Positions 15,688-24,857 of a stretch of DNA of 64,000 bases are shown here, in pieces. The position numbers and the translations under genes were made by a program. Every line of letters starts with the position of its first letter. The first letter of the stretch is position 1. This DNA comes from Citrobacter sp. Cu233 (GTDB lineage Bacteria > Pseudomonadota > Gammaproteobacteria > Enterobacterales > Enterobacteriaceae): positions 186,001 to 250,000 of the forward strand of contig NZ_JAOWIF010000040.1 in the NCBI RefSeq assembly GCF_030332225.1, in the 5' to 3' direction. The notes below the pieces were generated by a model. It was not told where the DNA came from, made no database searches, and saw only the letters and a program-made list of their open reading frames with translations.

Positions 15688-17196
15688 ATGAAAAAATCGC
15701 TGGTAGCTGCGGGTGTGGTGGTTGCGCTGGGTATCGTCTGGACGGGCGGCGCATGGTACACCGGAAAGAAACTGGAAACGCATCTCGCTGAGATGGTGAC
15801 GCAGGCAAATGATCAGATCAAACGCTACTCACCTGAGGCGGGAATTGAACTGAGTTATCAAAACTACCAGCGCGGCGTGTTCAGTAGCCAACTGCAACTG
15901 GTAGTGAAACCTATCGCCGGGCAGGAAAACGCATGGCTGAAAGCAGGCCAAACGATCGTTCTGGATGAAACGGTGGATCACGGACCTTTCCCGTTAACCC
16001 AGCTTAAGTCATTGAACCTTATTCCTGCTATGGCTTCGGTGAGAACAATACTGGTGAATAATGATGTCACTAAGCCCTTGTTTGATATAGCCAAAGGCGA
16101 GTCTCCTTTCGTCATCAACTCCCGTATTAGCTATAGTGGTGACACCCGTTCAGATCTCTCCCTCAAACCGTTGAACTACGAAAAAGGCGACGAAAAAGTG
16201 ACCTTTAGCGGTGGGGAATTCCAGTTCACCGCAGATAAAGACGGTAACGCGGTTTCCCTGACGGGCGCTGCGCAAAACGGTCAGGTTAATGCAGTCAACG
16301 AATACGACCAGAAGGTGCAAATTACCTTTAATAACCTGACAACCGAAGGGTCGAGCAGCGTCGCCAGTTTTGGTGAACGCATCGGCGACCAGAAGCTGTC
16401 TCTCGATAAACTGTCAATATCGGTCGAAGGCAATGAACTGGCCGTGCTGGAAGGCATGGGAATTGATGGTAAATCCGATCTGATTAACGATGGAAAAACC
16501 GTGAACAGTCAGCTGGATTACACCCTGAACAGCCTTAAATTACAGGGTCAGGATTTGGGTAGCGGTAAGCTGACGCTGAAAGTGGGTCAGATTGACGGTG
16601 AAGCCCTGCATCAGTTCAGCCAGCAGTACAGTGCCCAAACCAAGGCGTTGATGTCGCAGATTGATGTCGTCCAAAACCCAGAGCTGTATCAGCAGAAAGT
16701 CACGGAAGCGTTCTTTAATGCGCTGCCCATTCTGATGAAGGGTGAACCCGTCATCACCCTTGCGCCGTTAAGCTGGAAAAATGCGAAAGGCGAAACAACG
16801 TTTAACCTGTCACTGCTGCTCAAAGATCCAACCGCGACCAAAGAAGAGCCACAAACGCTGGCTCAGGAAGTGGATCGCTCTGTCAAATCACTGGACGCGA
16901 AGCTGGCTATTCCTGTGGATATGGCGACTGAGTTCATGACACAGATAGCCAAAATTGAAGGCTATCAGCAGGAGCAAGCCGCGGGTCTGGCTAAACAGCA
17001 GGTCAATGGTCTGGCTGCGATGGGGCAAATGTTCCGCATTACCACGATGCAGGACAACACCATCGGCTCCAGCCTGCAGTACACCAATGGCCAGGTAACG
17101 CTCAACGGGCAGAAGATGCCGCTGGATGAGTTTGTTGGTATGTTCGGCATGCCGACCCTTGGCGAACCGGATGCGCCGGCAGTTCCACAACAGTAA
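15688..17196 (+). CDS. ydgA: YdgA family DUF945 protein
   Basis: A 502-residue DUF945 protein, the same length as E. coli YdgA. An N-terminal hydrophobic segment (residues about 4-22) without a clear signal-peptidase site suggests an inner-membrane anchor with a large periplasmic region of beta-rich repeats. The ATG at 15688 (MKKSLVAAGV) is preferred over the upstream ATG at 15634, which lies in the manA terminator. Its role is not established beyond an envelope location. The C-terminus is Pro-rich (PDAPAVPQQ). Confidence 0.92.
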   Translation: MKKSLVAAGVVVALGIVWTGGAWYTGKKLETHLAEMVTQANDQIKRYSPEAGIELSYQNYQRGVFSSQLQLVVKPIAGQENAWLKAGQTIVLDETVDHGPFPLTQLKSLNLIPAMASVRTILVNNDVTKPLFDIAKGESPFVINSRISYSGDTRSDLSLKPLNYEKGDEKVTFSGGEFQFTADKDGNAVSLTGAAQNGQVNAVNEYDQKVQITFNNLTTEGSSSVASFGERIGDQKLSLDKLSISVEGNELAVLEGMGIDGKSDLINDGKTVNSQLDYTLNSLKLQGQDLGSGKLTLKVGQIDGEALHQFSQQYSAQTKALMSQIDVVQNPELYQQKVTEAFFNALPILMKGEPVITLAPLSWKNAKGETTFNLSLLLKDPTATKEEPQTLAQEVDRSVKSLDAKLAIPVDMATEFMTQIAKIEGYQQEQAAGLAKQQVNGLAAMGQMFRITTMQDNTIGSSLQYTNGQVTLNGQKMPLDEFVGMFGMPTLGEPDAPAVPQQ

Positions 17197-17210
17197 TTCT
17201 TCTCTGAACC

Positions 17211-17240
17211 AAGCCCGATAATACCGCTTATCGGGCTTTT
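17211..17240. terminator. Bidirectional terminator between ydgA and malI
   Basis: AAGCCCGAT pairs with ATCGGGCTT around a short loop and is flanked by T residues; it lies between convergent ydgA and malI. Confidence 0.85.
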
Positions 17241-17253
17241 GATCGTCGGCAAG

Positions 17254-18282
17254 CTACTTCTGCGTGACCAGGCGGGCGGAAAGCGTCAGATTGCGGGATT
17301 GGTTGTCATCATTACCAATGCGCTGCAGTATACGTTCAGCCAGGGTATAACCCATTTCGCGTGCCGGGGTACTGGCCCAGATAATGGGAATGTCATCCAG
17401 CGAGTTTTCCGCCACATCCGCAAATCCAGCCAGTGAAACTTGTTGTTCAAAATAGCGATCGACGCCAATTTCGCCGCTCTGACGCCCCGCTCTCATCAGA
17501 CCAAACCAGGCACCAACAGCGATAGTTTCGTTGTAACACACAACGGCGCTGATCGTCGGGTTGTGGCGTAACAGTGCAGTAACGGCTTCGGCAGCCTGCT
17601 TCTGACTGGAAGAACATTCCATAACCCAATCACTATGAAACGGTAAACCATATTTTAACAGCGTCGCACAATAGCCGCCGACCCGCTCGGCGCGGGTTAA
17701 AGAAGAACTCTGTCCACCCAGCCACGCGATTCGCTGGTGACCGTGCCGAATGAGATGCTCAACCAACAATTGCGCTGCCTGCATGTTGTCAGGTCGGACC
17801 GTATCCACATCATCCAGGTAACTGGCTCGTGAGGCAAATACGACCGGAATCCCTTTTTCTTCAGCCAGCTGTCGCAGTGCATCACTGCTGTCAGCAGCAC
17901 CAGCAATGACTACGCCATCCACTCCCTGATTGAGTAGCATCGTGAAACGCTGAGCCAATTGCTCACCGTCTTTACCGCCGTGCAAAAGAAATACCATCCG
18001 ACCCTGTGCTTCTAATGCTTCCGTCAGGCCTGCCGTCAGTTCAGCATAAAATGGCGCAGACAGATCGCGTACAATCAGCCCGACCACACCACTCTGACCG
18101 CCACGCAGCACCGATGCCTGACGATTACGTACAAACCCCAGTTGCTCAATGGCAGCGTTTACCCGCTCCCCGGTTGCGGTGGAGATACGTCCTTTTCCAC
18201 TCAGCACCAATGAGACTGTACTGACCGAAACTCCCGCAGCGAGCGCAACATCATGGATGGTTATTTTTTTGGCTATAGCCAT
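17254..18282 (-). CDS. malI: LacI/GalR-family repressor MalI
   Basis: A 342-residue regulator with an N-terminal LacI helix-turn-helix (ITIHDVALAAGVSVSTVS, residues about 7-24), hinge helix and periplasmic-binding-like effector domain. In E. coli it represses malXY and itself. The start at 18282 (MAIAKKITIHDV) fits the family; a longer frame to 18330 runs through the operator and is rejected. Divergent from malX over 169 bp containing two matching palindromic operators. The inducing ligand is not known with certainty. Confidence 0.95.
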   Translation of the reverse strand: MAIAKKITIHDVALAAGVSVSTVSLVLSGKGRISTATGERVNAAIEQLGFVRNRQASVLRGGQSGVVGLIVRDLSAPFYAELTAGLTEALEAQGRMVFLLHGGKDGEQLAQRFTMLLNQGVDGVVIAGAADSSDALRQLAEEKGIPVVFASRASYLDDVDTVRPDNMQAAQLLVEHLIRHGHQRIAWLGGQSSSLTRAERVGGYCATLLKYGLPFHSDWVMECSSSQKQAAEAVTALLRHNPTISAVVCYNETIAVGAWFGLMRAGRQSGEIGVDRYFEQQVSLAGFADVAENSLDDIPIIWASTPAREMGYTLAERILQRIGNDDNQSRNLTLSARLVTQK

Positions 18283-18312
18283 AAAAACAGAAAACTCCCT
18301 GATAACGTGACG

Positions 18313-18328
18313 GATAAAACGTTTTATC
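18313..18328. promoter_or_regulatory. MalI operator, malI-proximal
   Basis: GATAAAACGTTTTATC is a perfect 16-bp palindrome matching the E. coli MalI operator, 30 bp upstream of the malI start. Confidence 0.9.
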
Positions 18329-18366
18329 AATCGGTTATAGTTATACGCCCTATTATCATTCGATAA

Positions 18367-18382
18367 TGTGATGTATACCGCA
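18367..18382. promoter_or_regulatory. Candidate CRP site between the MalI operators
   Basis: TGTGA-N6-CCGCA (TGCGG-N6-TCACA on the other strand) has one perfect half-site and lies centrally in the malI-malX gap, where CRP activates both promoters in E. coli. Confidence 0.5.
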
Positions 18383-18391
18383 CTAAAATTA

Positions 18392-18407
18392 GGTAAAACG
18401 TTTTATC
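18392..18407. promoter_or_regulatory. MalI operator, malX-proximal
   Basis: GGTAAAACGTTTTATC differs at one base from the first MalI operator and lies 45 bp before the malX start. Confidence 0.88.
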
Positions 18408-18451
18408 TTCTCGCCATCATTAGTCACCGTGCTTTCACGAGGAGTCGTTAG

Positions 18452-20044
18452 ATGACGACGAGAACCACACCAAAAATAACGTTATGGGAATTTTTCCAGC
18501 AGTTGGGCAAAACCTTTATGTTGCCCGTGGCTCTGCTCTCCTTCTGCGGGATCATGTTGGGGATCGGCAGTTCGTTAAGCAGTCATGATGTCTTAACGCT
18601 GATCCCCGCATTGGGTAACCCGGTGCTTCAGGTTCTTTTTACCTGGATGAGTAAAGTCGGCTCTTTCGCATTTAGTTTCTTACCCGTGATGTTCTGTATT
18701 GCTATTCCTCTCGGTCTGGCGCGCGAGAACAAAGGTGTGGCGGCATTTGCCGGGTTTGTTGGCTACGCGGTTATGAACCTTGCCGTTAACTTCTGGTTGA
18801 CGGCGAAAGGGATTTTACCTACCACAGATGCGGCAATACTGAAGGCCAACAACATACAAAACATCCTGGGGATCCAGTCGATCGACACCGGGATCCTCGG
18901 TGCAGTCATCGCCGGGATCATTGTCTGGATGCTGCATGAACGCTTCCACAATATCCGTCTGCCGGACGCATTGGCTTTCTTCGGCGGCACCCGTTTTGTC
19001 CCCATCATCTCTTCACTGGTCATGGGGCTGGTTGGGTTAGTTATCCCTCTGATCTGGCCTGTATTTGCGATGGGTATTACCGGGCTCGGCAATATCATCA
19101 ACAGCGCAGGTGAATTTGGTCCGATGCTGTTTGGTACCGGTGAACGCCTTCTGCTGCCTTTTGGCCTGCACCATATTCTGGTGGCCCTCATTCGCTTTAC
19201 TGAAGCGGGCGGAACCCAGGAAGTGTGTGGTCATAGCGTCAGTGGCGCACTCACTATTTTCCAGGCCCAGCTGAGTTGCCCAACCACGCAAGGCTTCTCT
19301 GAAAGCGCAACCCGCTTCCTGTCTCAGGGTAAAATGCCGGCATTCCTCGGCGGTTTGCCGGGTGCAGCATTAGCGATGTATCACTGTGCTCGTCCTGAGA
19401 ATCGACATAAAATTAAAGGGTTATTAATTTCTGGTCTGATTGCCTGCGTCATTGGCGGTACCACCGAACCACTGGAATTCTTGTTCTTGTTTGTTGCCCC
19501 AGTTCTGTACGTGATTCACGCCTTGTTGACCGGCCTCGGCTTTACCGTGATGGCGGTGCTCGGTGTGACTATCGGCAACACAGACGGTAACCTGATTGAC
19601 TTCGTGGTGTTCGGGATCCTGCACGGGTTGTCCACCAAGTGGTATCTGGTCCCTGTTGTCGCGGCCATCTGGTTTGCCGTGTACTACGTTATCTTCCGTT
19701 TCGCGATCACCCGCTTTAATCTGAAGACACCCGGCCGTGATGTCGAAGTTGCCAGCAATATCGAGAAAGTGATGGCAGGCACACCCGGTAAATCTGGCTA
19801 CAATGTCCCGGCAATTCTGGCGGCACTGGGTGGCGCGGAGAATATCGTTAGTCTTGATAACTGCATTACGCGTTTGCGTTTGTCGGTCAAAGATATGTCA
19901 CGTGTAAATGTCCAGGCACTGAAAGACAACCGGGCTATTGGCGTGGTACAGCTTAATCAGCATAACCTTCAGGTCGTTATTGGTCCGCAGGTCCAGTCAG
20001 TGAAAGACGAAATCGCGGTTCTGATGAATACAGTACAAGCGTGA
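18452..20044 (+). CDS. malX: PTS maltose/glucose-type EIICB component MalX
   Basis: A 530-residue inner-membrane PTS permease. The EIIC domain (residues about 10-420) has about ten helices and the conserved TTEPLEFLFLF motif. The C-terminal EIIB domain (about 445-525) carries the phosphorylated cysteine in LDNCITRLRLSV. It would use the soluble EIIA-Glc. The gene follows two MalI operators and is 10 bp ahead of malY, so malXY form one operon. E. coli MalX can take up glucose and maltose, but its natural substrate is uncertain. Confidence 0.96.
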   Translation: MTTRTTPKITLWEFFQQLGKTFMLPVALLSFCGIMLGIGSSLSSHDVLTLIPALGNPVLQVLFTWMSKVGSFAFSFLPVMFCIAIPLGLARENKGVAAFAGFVGYAVMNLAVNFWLTAKGILPTTDAAILKANNIQNILGIQSIDTGILGAVIAGIIVWMLHERFHNIRLPDALAFFGGTRFVPIISSLVMGLVGLVIPLIWPVFAMGITGLGNIINSAGEFGPMLFGTGERLLLPFGLHHILVALIRFTEAGGTQEVCGHSVSGALTIFQAQLSCPTTQGFSESATRFLSQGKMPAFLGGLPGAALAMYHCARPENRHKIKGLLISGLIACVIGGTTEPLEFLFLFVAPVLYVIHALLTGLGFTVMAVLGVTIGNTDGNLIDFVVFGILHGLSTKWYLVPVVAAIWFAVYYVIFRFAITRFNLKTPGRDVEVASNIEKVMAGTPGKSGYNVPAILAALGGAENIVSLDNCITRLRLSVKDMSRVNVQALKDNRAIGVVQLNQHNLQVVIGPQVQSVKDEIAVLMNTVQA

Positions 20045-20054
20045 GGACAACGAC

Positions 20055-21227
20055 ATGTTTGATTTTTCAAAGGTTGTGAACAGGCAGGGAACATGGTGCA
20101 CCCAGTGGGATTATGTCGCTGACCGTTTTGGCACTGCCGATCTGCTGCCGTTCACCATCTCTGATATGGATTTCGCAACGGCTCCTTGCATTCTGGAGGC
20201 GCTGACCCAGCGCCTGTCACACGGTGTATTAGGATACAGCCGCTGGAAAAATGACGAATTTCTGGCGGCCATTAGCCACTGGTTTCTAACTCGTCACAAT
20301 ACCCGGATCGATCCTCAATCGCTGGTATATGGCCCCTCAGTTATCTATATGGTCTCTGAACTCATCCGCCAGTGGTCGTCTGCTGGCGACGCGGTCGTTG
20401 TCCATACGCCCGCTTACGATGCATTTTACAAGGCTATCGAAGGCAACCAGCGCACAGTGCTCCCCGTCGGTCTGGAAAAGCGGAGCGACGGTTGGTATTG
20501 CGACATGGCAAAGCTGGAGGCAGCTCTCTCAAGGCCTGAGAGTAAAATTCTTCTGCTATGTAGCCCACAAAATCCAACAGGCAAAGTGTGGACACGCGAT
20601 GAACTGGAAACCATGGCCGACTTATGCCAGCGACATGGTGTAAACGTCATTTCCGATGAAATCCATATGGATATGGTTTGGGGAGACCAACCGCATATTC
20701 CGTGGATCAATGTCGCACGCGGCGACTGGGCGCTACTCACCTCCGGCTCCAAGAGTTTCAATATCCCGGCATTAACCGGAGCGTATGGGATCATCGAAAA
20801 CGCCAATAGCCGCAACGATTATCTCAGTGCACTAAAGGGACGCGACGGATTGTCTTCTCCTGCGGTGCTGGCACTCACCGCACATATTGCCGCCTATCAG
20901 CAAGGTGATCGCTGGTTGGATGCCTTACGGGATTATCTTGCCGGCAACCTGCATTACGTTGCAGATGAACTTAATACCGCGTTCCCAGAACTTAACTGGC
21001 AGATCCCACAATCCACCTATCTGGCCTGGATAGATTTACGTCCGCTCAAGGTTGATGACAAGGCGTTACAAAATGCGCTTATCCACCAGCAAAAAGTGGC
21101 GATCATGCCAGGTTCGACCTACGGAGAGGAAGGGCACGGTTTTGTGCGCCTGAATACCGGATGCCCCCGCTCAAAACTTGAAAAAGGCGTTCAGGGATTA
21201 ATTAACGCTCTGTGCTCTCTGCGCTAA
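20055..21227 (+). CDS. malY: PLP-dependent beta-cystathionase MalY
   Basis: A 390-residue fold-type I aminotransferase-like enzyme with beta C-S lyase activity (cystathionine/cysteine to pyruvate, ammonia and thiol). Lys233 in SGSKSFNIP is the PLP-binding residue; PQNPTGKVW and the SDEIHMDM aspartate are intact. MalY also represses the maltose system by binding the activator MalT, independently of catalysis. Second gene of the malXY operon and followed by a perfect inverted repeat. Confidence 0.96.
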   Translation: MFDFSKVVNRQGTWCTQWDYVADRFGTADLLPFTISDMDFATAPCILEALTQRLSHGVLGYSRWKNDEFLAAISHWFLTRHNTRIDPQSLVYGPSVIYMVSELIRQWSSAGDAVVVHTPAYDAFYKAIEGNQRTVLPVGLEKRSDGWYCDMAKLEAALSRPESKILLLCSPQNPTGKVWTRDELETMADLCQRHGVNVISDEIHMDMVWGDQPHIPWINVARGDWALLTSGSKSFNIPALTGAYGIIENANSRNDYLSALKGRDGLSSPAVLALTAHIAAYQQGDRWLDALRDYLAGNLHYVADELNTAFPELNWQIPQSTYLAWIDLRPLKVDDKALQNALIHQQKVAIMPGSTYGEEGHGFVRLNTGCPRSKLEKGVQGLINALCSLR

Positions 21228-21232
21228 CTAAA

Positions 21233-21262
21233 GTTGCGCAATGAAATTAATCATTGCGCAAC
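21233..21262. terminator. 11-bp perfect inverted repeat between malY and add
   Basis: GTTGCGCAATG (21233-21243) and CATTGCGCAAC (21252-21262) form a perfect 11-bp stem with an 8-nt loop, 5 bp after the malY stop. There is no immediate U-run (ATAGATTTTTA follows), so it is a weak terminator, a 3'-end stabiliser or an operator. Confidence 0.55.
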
Positions 21263-21327
21263 ATAGATTTTTATCCCAATTTATTCTTATAATACTGCGC
21301 ACTTTACCTAAAAACATGAGTGCGACC

Positions 21328-22329
21328 ATGATTGATACTTCCCTTCCTTTAACCGACGTCCATCGCCATCTTGATGGGAACATCCGTGCCCAAACGATCC
21401 TGGATCTTGGTCGTCAGTTTAATTTAACGCTTCCTGCGCAAACACTTGAAACGCTGATCCCTCACGTGCAGGTGACGTCAACTGAGCCTGATTTGGTCAG
21501 TTTTTTGTCAAAGCTTGACTGGGGTGTGAAAATGCTGGCATCGCTGGATGCCTGTCGTCGCGTCGCATTTGAGAATATTGAGGATGCCGCACGTAATGGT
21601 CTGCACTACGTTGAACTACGCTTTTCTCCAGGCTACATGGCTATGGCGCATCAACTCCCCGTCGCAGGTGTGGTTGAAGCCGTTATTGCAGGCGTACGCG
21701 AAGGTTGTAAGGCTTTCGGCGTTGAAGCCCGTTTAATTGGTATCATGAGCCGTACTTTCGGCGAAGCTGCCTGTCTGCAGGAACTGGATGCACTGTTAGC
21801 CCACCGTGATCACATCACCGCCCTGGATTTGGCCGGCGATGAACTCGGTTTCCCAGGCAGTTTGTTCCTGTCCCATTTCAACCGTGCGCGCGACGCAGGT
21901 TGGCATATCACGGTTCATGCAGGTGAAGCGGCGGGCCCGGAAAGCATCTGGCAAGCTATCAGAGAACTGGGAGCAGAGCGCATTGGCCACGGCGTAAAAG
22001 CAGTCGAAGATCGCGCCCTGATGGATTTTCTCGCCGAGCAGCGTATCGGCATTGAATCCTGCCTGACATCGAATATTCAAACCAGTACCGTCGCCTCACT
22101 GACGACACATCCGCTAAAAACATTCCTTGAGCACGGTGTGCTGGCGAGTCTGAATACGGACGATCCGGCGGTTCAGGGCGTGGATATTATTCACGAGTAC
22201 ACCGTAGCAGCCCCGGCTGCAGGATTGACGCGTGAACAGATTCGCCAGGCGCAAATCAATGGTCTGGAAATGGCGTTCCTGAGCAATGAAGAGAAACAAG
22301 CACTGCGTGAGAAAGTTGCCGCAGCGTAG
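21328..22329 (+). CDS. add: Adenosine deaminase
   Basis: A 333-residue cytoplasmic zinc amidohydrolase converting adenosine and deoxyadenosine to inosine forms in purine salvage. Metal ligands His12 and His14 (DVHRHLDGN), the [10 protein letters not shown] histidine/glutamate block, the HGVKA histidine, and NTDDPAVQG with catalytic Asp near the C-terminus are all present. The ATG at 21328 ([10 protein letters not shown]) matches the family; an upstream ATG at 21241 is inside the inverted repeat and is rejected. A REP element follows. Confidence 0.97.
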   Translation: MIDTSLPLTDVHRHLDGNIRAQTILDLGRQFNLTLPAQTLETLIPHVQVTSTEPDLVSFLSKLDWGVKMLASLDACRRVAFENIEDAARNGLHYVELRFSPGYMAMAHQLPVAGVVEAVIAGVREGCKAFGVEARLIGIMSRTFGEAACLQELDALLAHRDHITALDLAGDELGFPGSLFLSHFNRARDAGWHITVHAGEAAGPESIWQAIRELGAERIGHGVKAVEDRALMDFLAEQRIGIESCLTSNIQTSTVASLTTHPLKTFLEHGVLASLNTDDPAVQGVDIIHEYTVAAPAAGLTREQIRQAQINGLEMAFLSNEEKQALREKVAAA

Positions 22330-22338
22330 TGGTTTGAT

Positions 22339-22412
22339 TGCCGGATGGCGCTAACGTTTATCCGGCCTACGTTACACTGTAGGTCGGATAAGATGCCCCG
22401 ACATCCGGCATT
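22339..22412. repeat. REP/BIME element after add
   Basis: Two inverted REP units: TGCCGGATGGCGCTAACG..CCGGCCTAC and GTAGGTCGGATAAG..GACATCCGGCA. It lies between the convergent ends of add and ydgJ, the usual place for enterobacterial REPs. Confidence 0.9.
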
Positions 22413-22419
22413 GACATTA

Positions 22420-23460
22420 TCAGGCAAGGCACAGTGTCGATCGGTGTTTCGCCGATTCAATGCCCAGCTCAATCAGTTCCATGATTTGAATGGCTTGTCT
22501 GGCTGGAACCGGGTTTTCGCCATTACCATTCAGCGCATCACGGATACTCGCATAGTAAGCCGGATAATTGCCTGGAACGGTTAACCAGGTTTCTTCCACC
22601 TGCTCATCACCTTCCATGCGTGTCAGTACACCATCACGCATGTCATAACCCCAGTCTTCCTGCGGCAGGCGTTCGCCATTTTTAAGACGTTCCTCTTGTG
22701 GGTCCAGACCATACTTCACATAGCTGCCACGCGATCCGTGAACGATATAACGAGCAGACTCAGCGGCTGCCAGCATCGTTCCGTGCAGAATCACCCGACG
22801 CTGCGGATACGTCAGGATGGCATGGAAGTAATCTGTCGACTGCGCCCCCGGGCGGAGCTGTGCCAGATCGACCGTCAAACTAACGGGTAAGCCAAACAGG
22901 TTAATTGCCTGATCTAAAAGATGCGGCGCTAAGTCATACCAGATACCACTCCCCGGACCACCCTGTTCACGCCAGCGGTCACGGACCTGCGGGCGGAAGC
23001 GATCGAAATGAGATTCAAAATAAGCCACTTCACCCAACGCACCATCAGCCAGCAACGCTTTCAGCGTCAGAAAATCGCTGTCCCAGCGACGGTTATGGAA
23101 GACAGAAAGCAGGCGACCTACGCTTCTGGCCAGCGCATCCAGCTCGCGCGCTTGTGACAGTGTCACAGTAAAAGGCTTATCAACAACCACATGCTTACCT
23201 GCTTCCAACGCCGCTTTCGCCAGCGGGAAGTGTGTATCATTGGGTGTCGGGATCACAATCAGGTCGATACTCGGATCGTTAAACAGATGTTTAGGCTCAG
23301 TAACAACTGCCACTGAAGGCCAGTCCGCCTTCACTTTTGTTTCATCACTACTGGACACCGCAACCAGTTCCAGACCCGGAGTGCCCACGATCAGGGGGGC
23401 ATGGAAAGTTTTACTGGCATAACCGTAGCCGATTAGCCCAACGCGGATGTTGTCACTCAT
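22420..23460 (-). CDS. ydgJ: Gfo/Idh/MocA-family oxidoreductase YdgJ
   Basis: A 346-residue NAD(P)-dependent dehydrogenase. The Rossmann domain comes first, with VGLIGYGYASKTFHAPL (residues about 7-23) and the family's VDKPFTVTLSQA (EKP-like motif) near residue 93, followed by the GFO_IDH_MocA C-terminal domain. The start at 23460 (MSDNIRVGLIG) is chosen over an ATG five codons upstream. The physiological substrate of YdgJ is not firmly known; sugars or polyols are typical for the family. Its stop lies beside the REP element. Confidence 0.92.
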   Translation of the reverse strand: MSDNIRVGLIGYGYASKTFHAPLIVGTPGLELVAVSSSDETKVKADWPSVAVVTEPKHLFNDPSIDLIVIPTPNDTHFPLAKAALEAGKHVVVDKPFTVTLSQARELDALARSVGRLLSVFHNRRWDSDFLTLKALLADGALGEVAYFESHFDRFRPQVRDRWREQGGPGSGIWYDLAPHLLDQAINLFGLPVSLTVDLAQLRPGAQSTDYFHAILTYPQRRVILHGTMLAAAESARYIVHGSRGSYVKYGLDPQEERLKNGERLPQEDWGYDMRDGVLTRMEGDEQVEETWLTVPGNYPAYYASIRDALNGNGENPVPARQAIQIMELIELGIESAKHRSTLCLA

Positions 23461-23701
23461 GTTTTTGCCTCTCAATTCAGATCTGGCCTATTTCACACCA
23501 TAGATAGTAGCGCCACAATAGTTTAATAACCTTTGTGCTACAAAGGGTGTTGCTTAACTTAAGTCAAACATATGCCACTTAGCGTTAACTTGCCGTGAAA
23601 AAGTCATCGAAATCGTTCCCAATACTCTTGCTGTATTATTTATTGATAAGTAACATTTGCTACCTGTGTTTATGGATAAATCAAAGCAAATGTCGTCAGT
23701 A

Positions 23702-23827
23702 ATGAATCGTCTTATTGAATTAACAGGTTGGATTGTTCTCGTGGTCTCCGTGATCCTGTTGGGTGTTGCCAATCATATTGACAACTACCAACCACCGGAA
23801 CCCGTCGCTGCAGTACAGAAAAAATAA
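23702..23827 (+). CDS. blr: Small inner-membrane cell-division protein Blr
   Basis: A 41-codon gene starting MNRLIELTGWIVLVVSV, with one transmembrane helix (residues about 5-22) and a short polar tail ending VQKK. It matches E. coli Blr nearly residue for residue; Blr is a divisome-associated protein that affects beta-lactam resistance. It sits between ydgJ and cnu as in E. coli. Confidence 0.93.
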   Translation: MNRLIELTGWIVLVVSVILLGVANHIDNYQPPEPVAAVQKK

Positions 23828-23887
23828 ATAGACGCATCCCGCTCCAGCACGTATTGCCTGCGATCGTGAAGGGCGTTACCCTTTCCG

Positions 23888-23910
23888 CAGGCGCTAATAG
23901 CGCCTGGTTT
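23888..23910 (+). terminator. Probable blr terminator
   Basis: CAGGCGCT (23888-23895) pairs with AGCGCCTG (23899-23906) around a 3-nt loop, followed by GTTTCCC. The U-tract is short. Confidence 0.55.
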
Positions 23911-24033
23911 CCCACAGGGTTGAAAACTCTTCTTACATTTGCGCGCAAATTCGCGTTTAACCTGTACAACGTTGGTTGTTTTTTAATATTTACTACTCCG
24001 TTAGTATTATTTTATTAATATGGATTGCCTTTT

Positions 24034-24249
24034 ATGACTGTTCAGGATTACTTATTAAAATTCCGCAAAATCAGTTCGCTAGAAAGTCTGGAAAAATTGT
24101 TCGATCATCTTAACTACACACTTACTGACGATAGCGACATTATCAATATGTATCGCGCTGCAGACCACCGCCGTGCCGAGCTCATTTCGGGAGGTCGCCT
24201 GTTCGATGTCGGTCAGGTGCCCAAATCCGTTTGGCATTACGTGCAATAA
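24034..24249 (+). CDS. cnu: OriC-binding nucleoid co-regulator Cnu (YdgT)
   Basis: A 71-residue Hha/YmoA-family protein ([29 protein letters not shown]). Such proteins pair with H-NS/StpA to silence genes, especially horizontally acquired ones, and Cnu also binds a site in oriC. The ATG at 24034 is chosen because the family begins MTVQDYLLK; the frame at 24025 adds three residues. Confidence 0.95.
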   Translation: MTVQDYLLKFRKISSLESLEKLFDHLNYTLTDDSDIINMYRAADHRRAELISGGRLFDVGQVPKSVWHYVQ

Positions 24250-24340
24250 ACAAGAAAGTAGCGCCTGGCGTTAAAAGCTATATAATCATTGCCCCAAAAT
24301 GAACGGCATGTCTGTTCACGCGCGTAAACCTGGAGATGAA

Positions 24341-24781
24341 ATGACTACAACACCGGCACAACGTATCGGAGGCTGGCTACTTGGACCATTGGCCTGGCTG
24401 TTAGTCGCGTTGTTAAGTGCTTCGCTGGCGTTACTGCTGTATGTCACTGCGTTGGCCACACCGCAGACATTTCACACGCTGAGCGAGCAAAGTACGACGA
24501 ATTTGCTGCTCTGGGGCGTCTCCTTTATTACCGCTATCGCCATGTGGTACTACACGCTGTGGCTGACTATCGCGTTTTTCAAACGCAGAGCCTGTGTGCC
24601 AAAACACTATATTATATGGCTGCTGATCTCGGTGTTGCTGGCGATTAAAGCGTTTGCATTCTCTCCTGTTCCGGATGCGTTTGCCGTGCGTCAGCTGCTG
24701 TTCCCCTTGTTGGCTGCTGCGCTGCTGGTGCCCTATTTCAAACGCTCGCAGCGCGTTAAGACAACGTTTGTGAACCCGTAA
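24341..24781 (+). CDS. ydgK: DUF2569 inner membrane protein YdgK
   Basis: A 146-residue membrane protein with four predicted helices. It has the family start [19 protein letters not shown] and ends [20 protein letters not shown] lies 6 bp before the ATG at 24341; an upstream ATG at 24299 adds fourteen unconserved residues. It lies just upstream of the rsx operon, as in E. coli. No function is established. Confidence 0.9.
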   Translation: MTTTPAQRIGGWLLGPLAWLLVALLSASLALLLYVTALATPQTFHTLSEQSTTNLLLWGVSFITAIAMWYYTLWLTIAFFKRRACVPKHYIIWLLISVLLAIKAFAFSPVPDAFAVRQLLFPLLAAALLVPYFKRSQRVKTTFVNP

Positions 24782-24802
24782 TAACCCTACAGTTAACCTG
24801 TT

Positions 24803-24843
24803 GTCGCCTGTTGTAGATTGTCAGATAATAGGCGGCTTTTTTA
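24803..24843 (+). terminator. ydgK terminator in the rsxA leader
   Basis: GTCGCCT (24803-24809) pairs with AGGCGGC (24830-24836) with one G-T pair, followed by T6. The loop of about 20 nt is long, so it may act as a partial terminator or attenuator before rsxA. Confidence 0.5.
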
Positions 24844-24857
24844 TTTCAGGCCGAAAA

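Noticed and set aside
23888-23906. Small RNA gene between blr and cnu
   Set aside because: Only one short hairpin is present and no promoter-terminator pair could be recognised.
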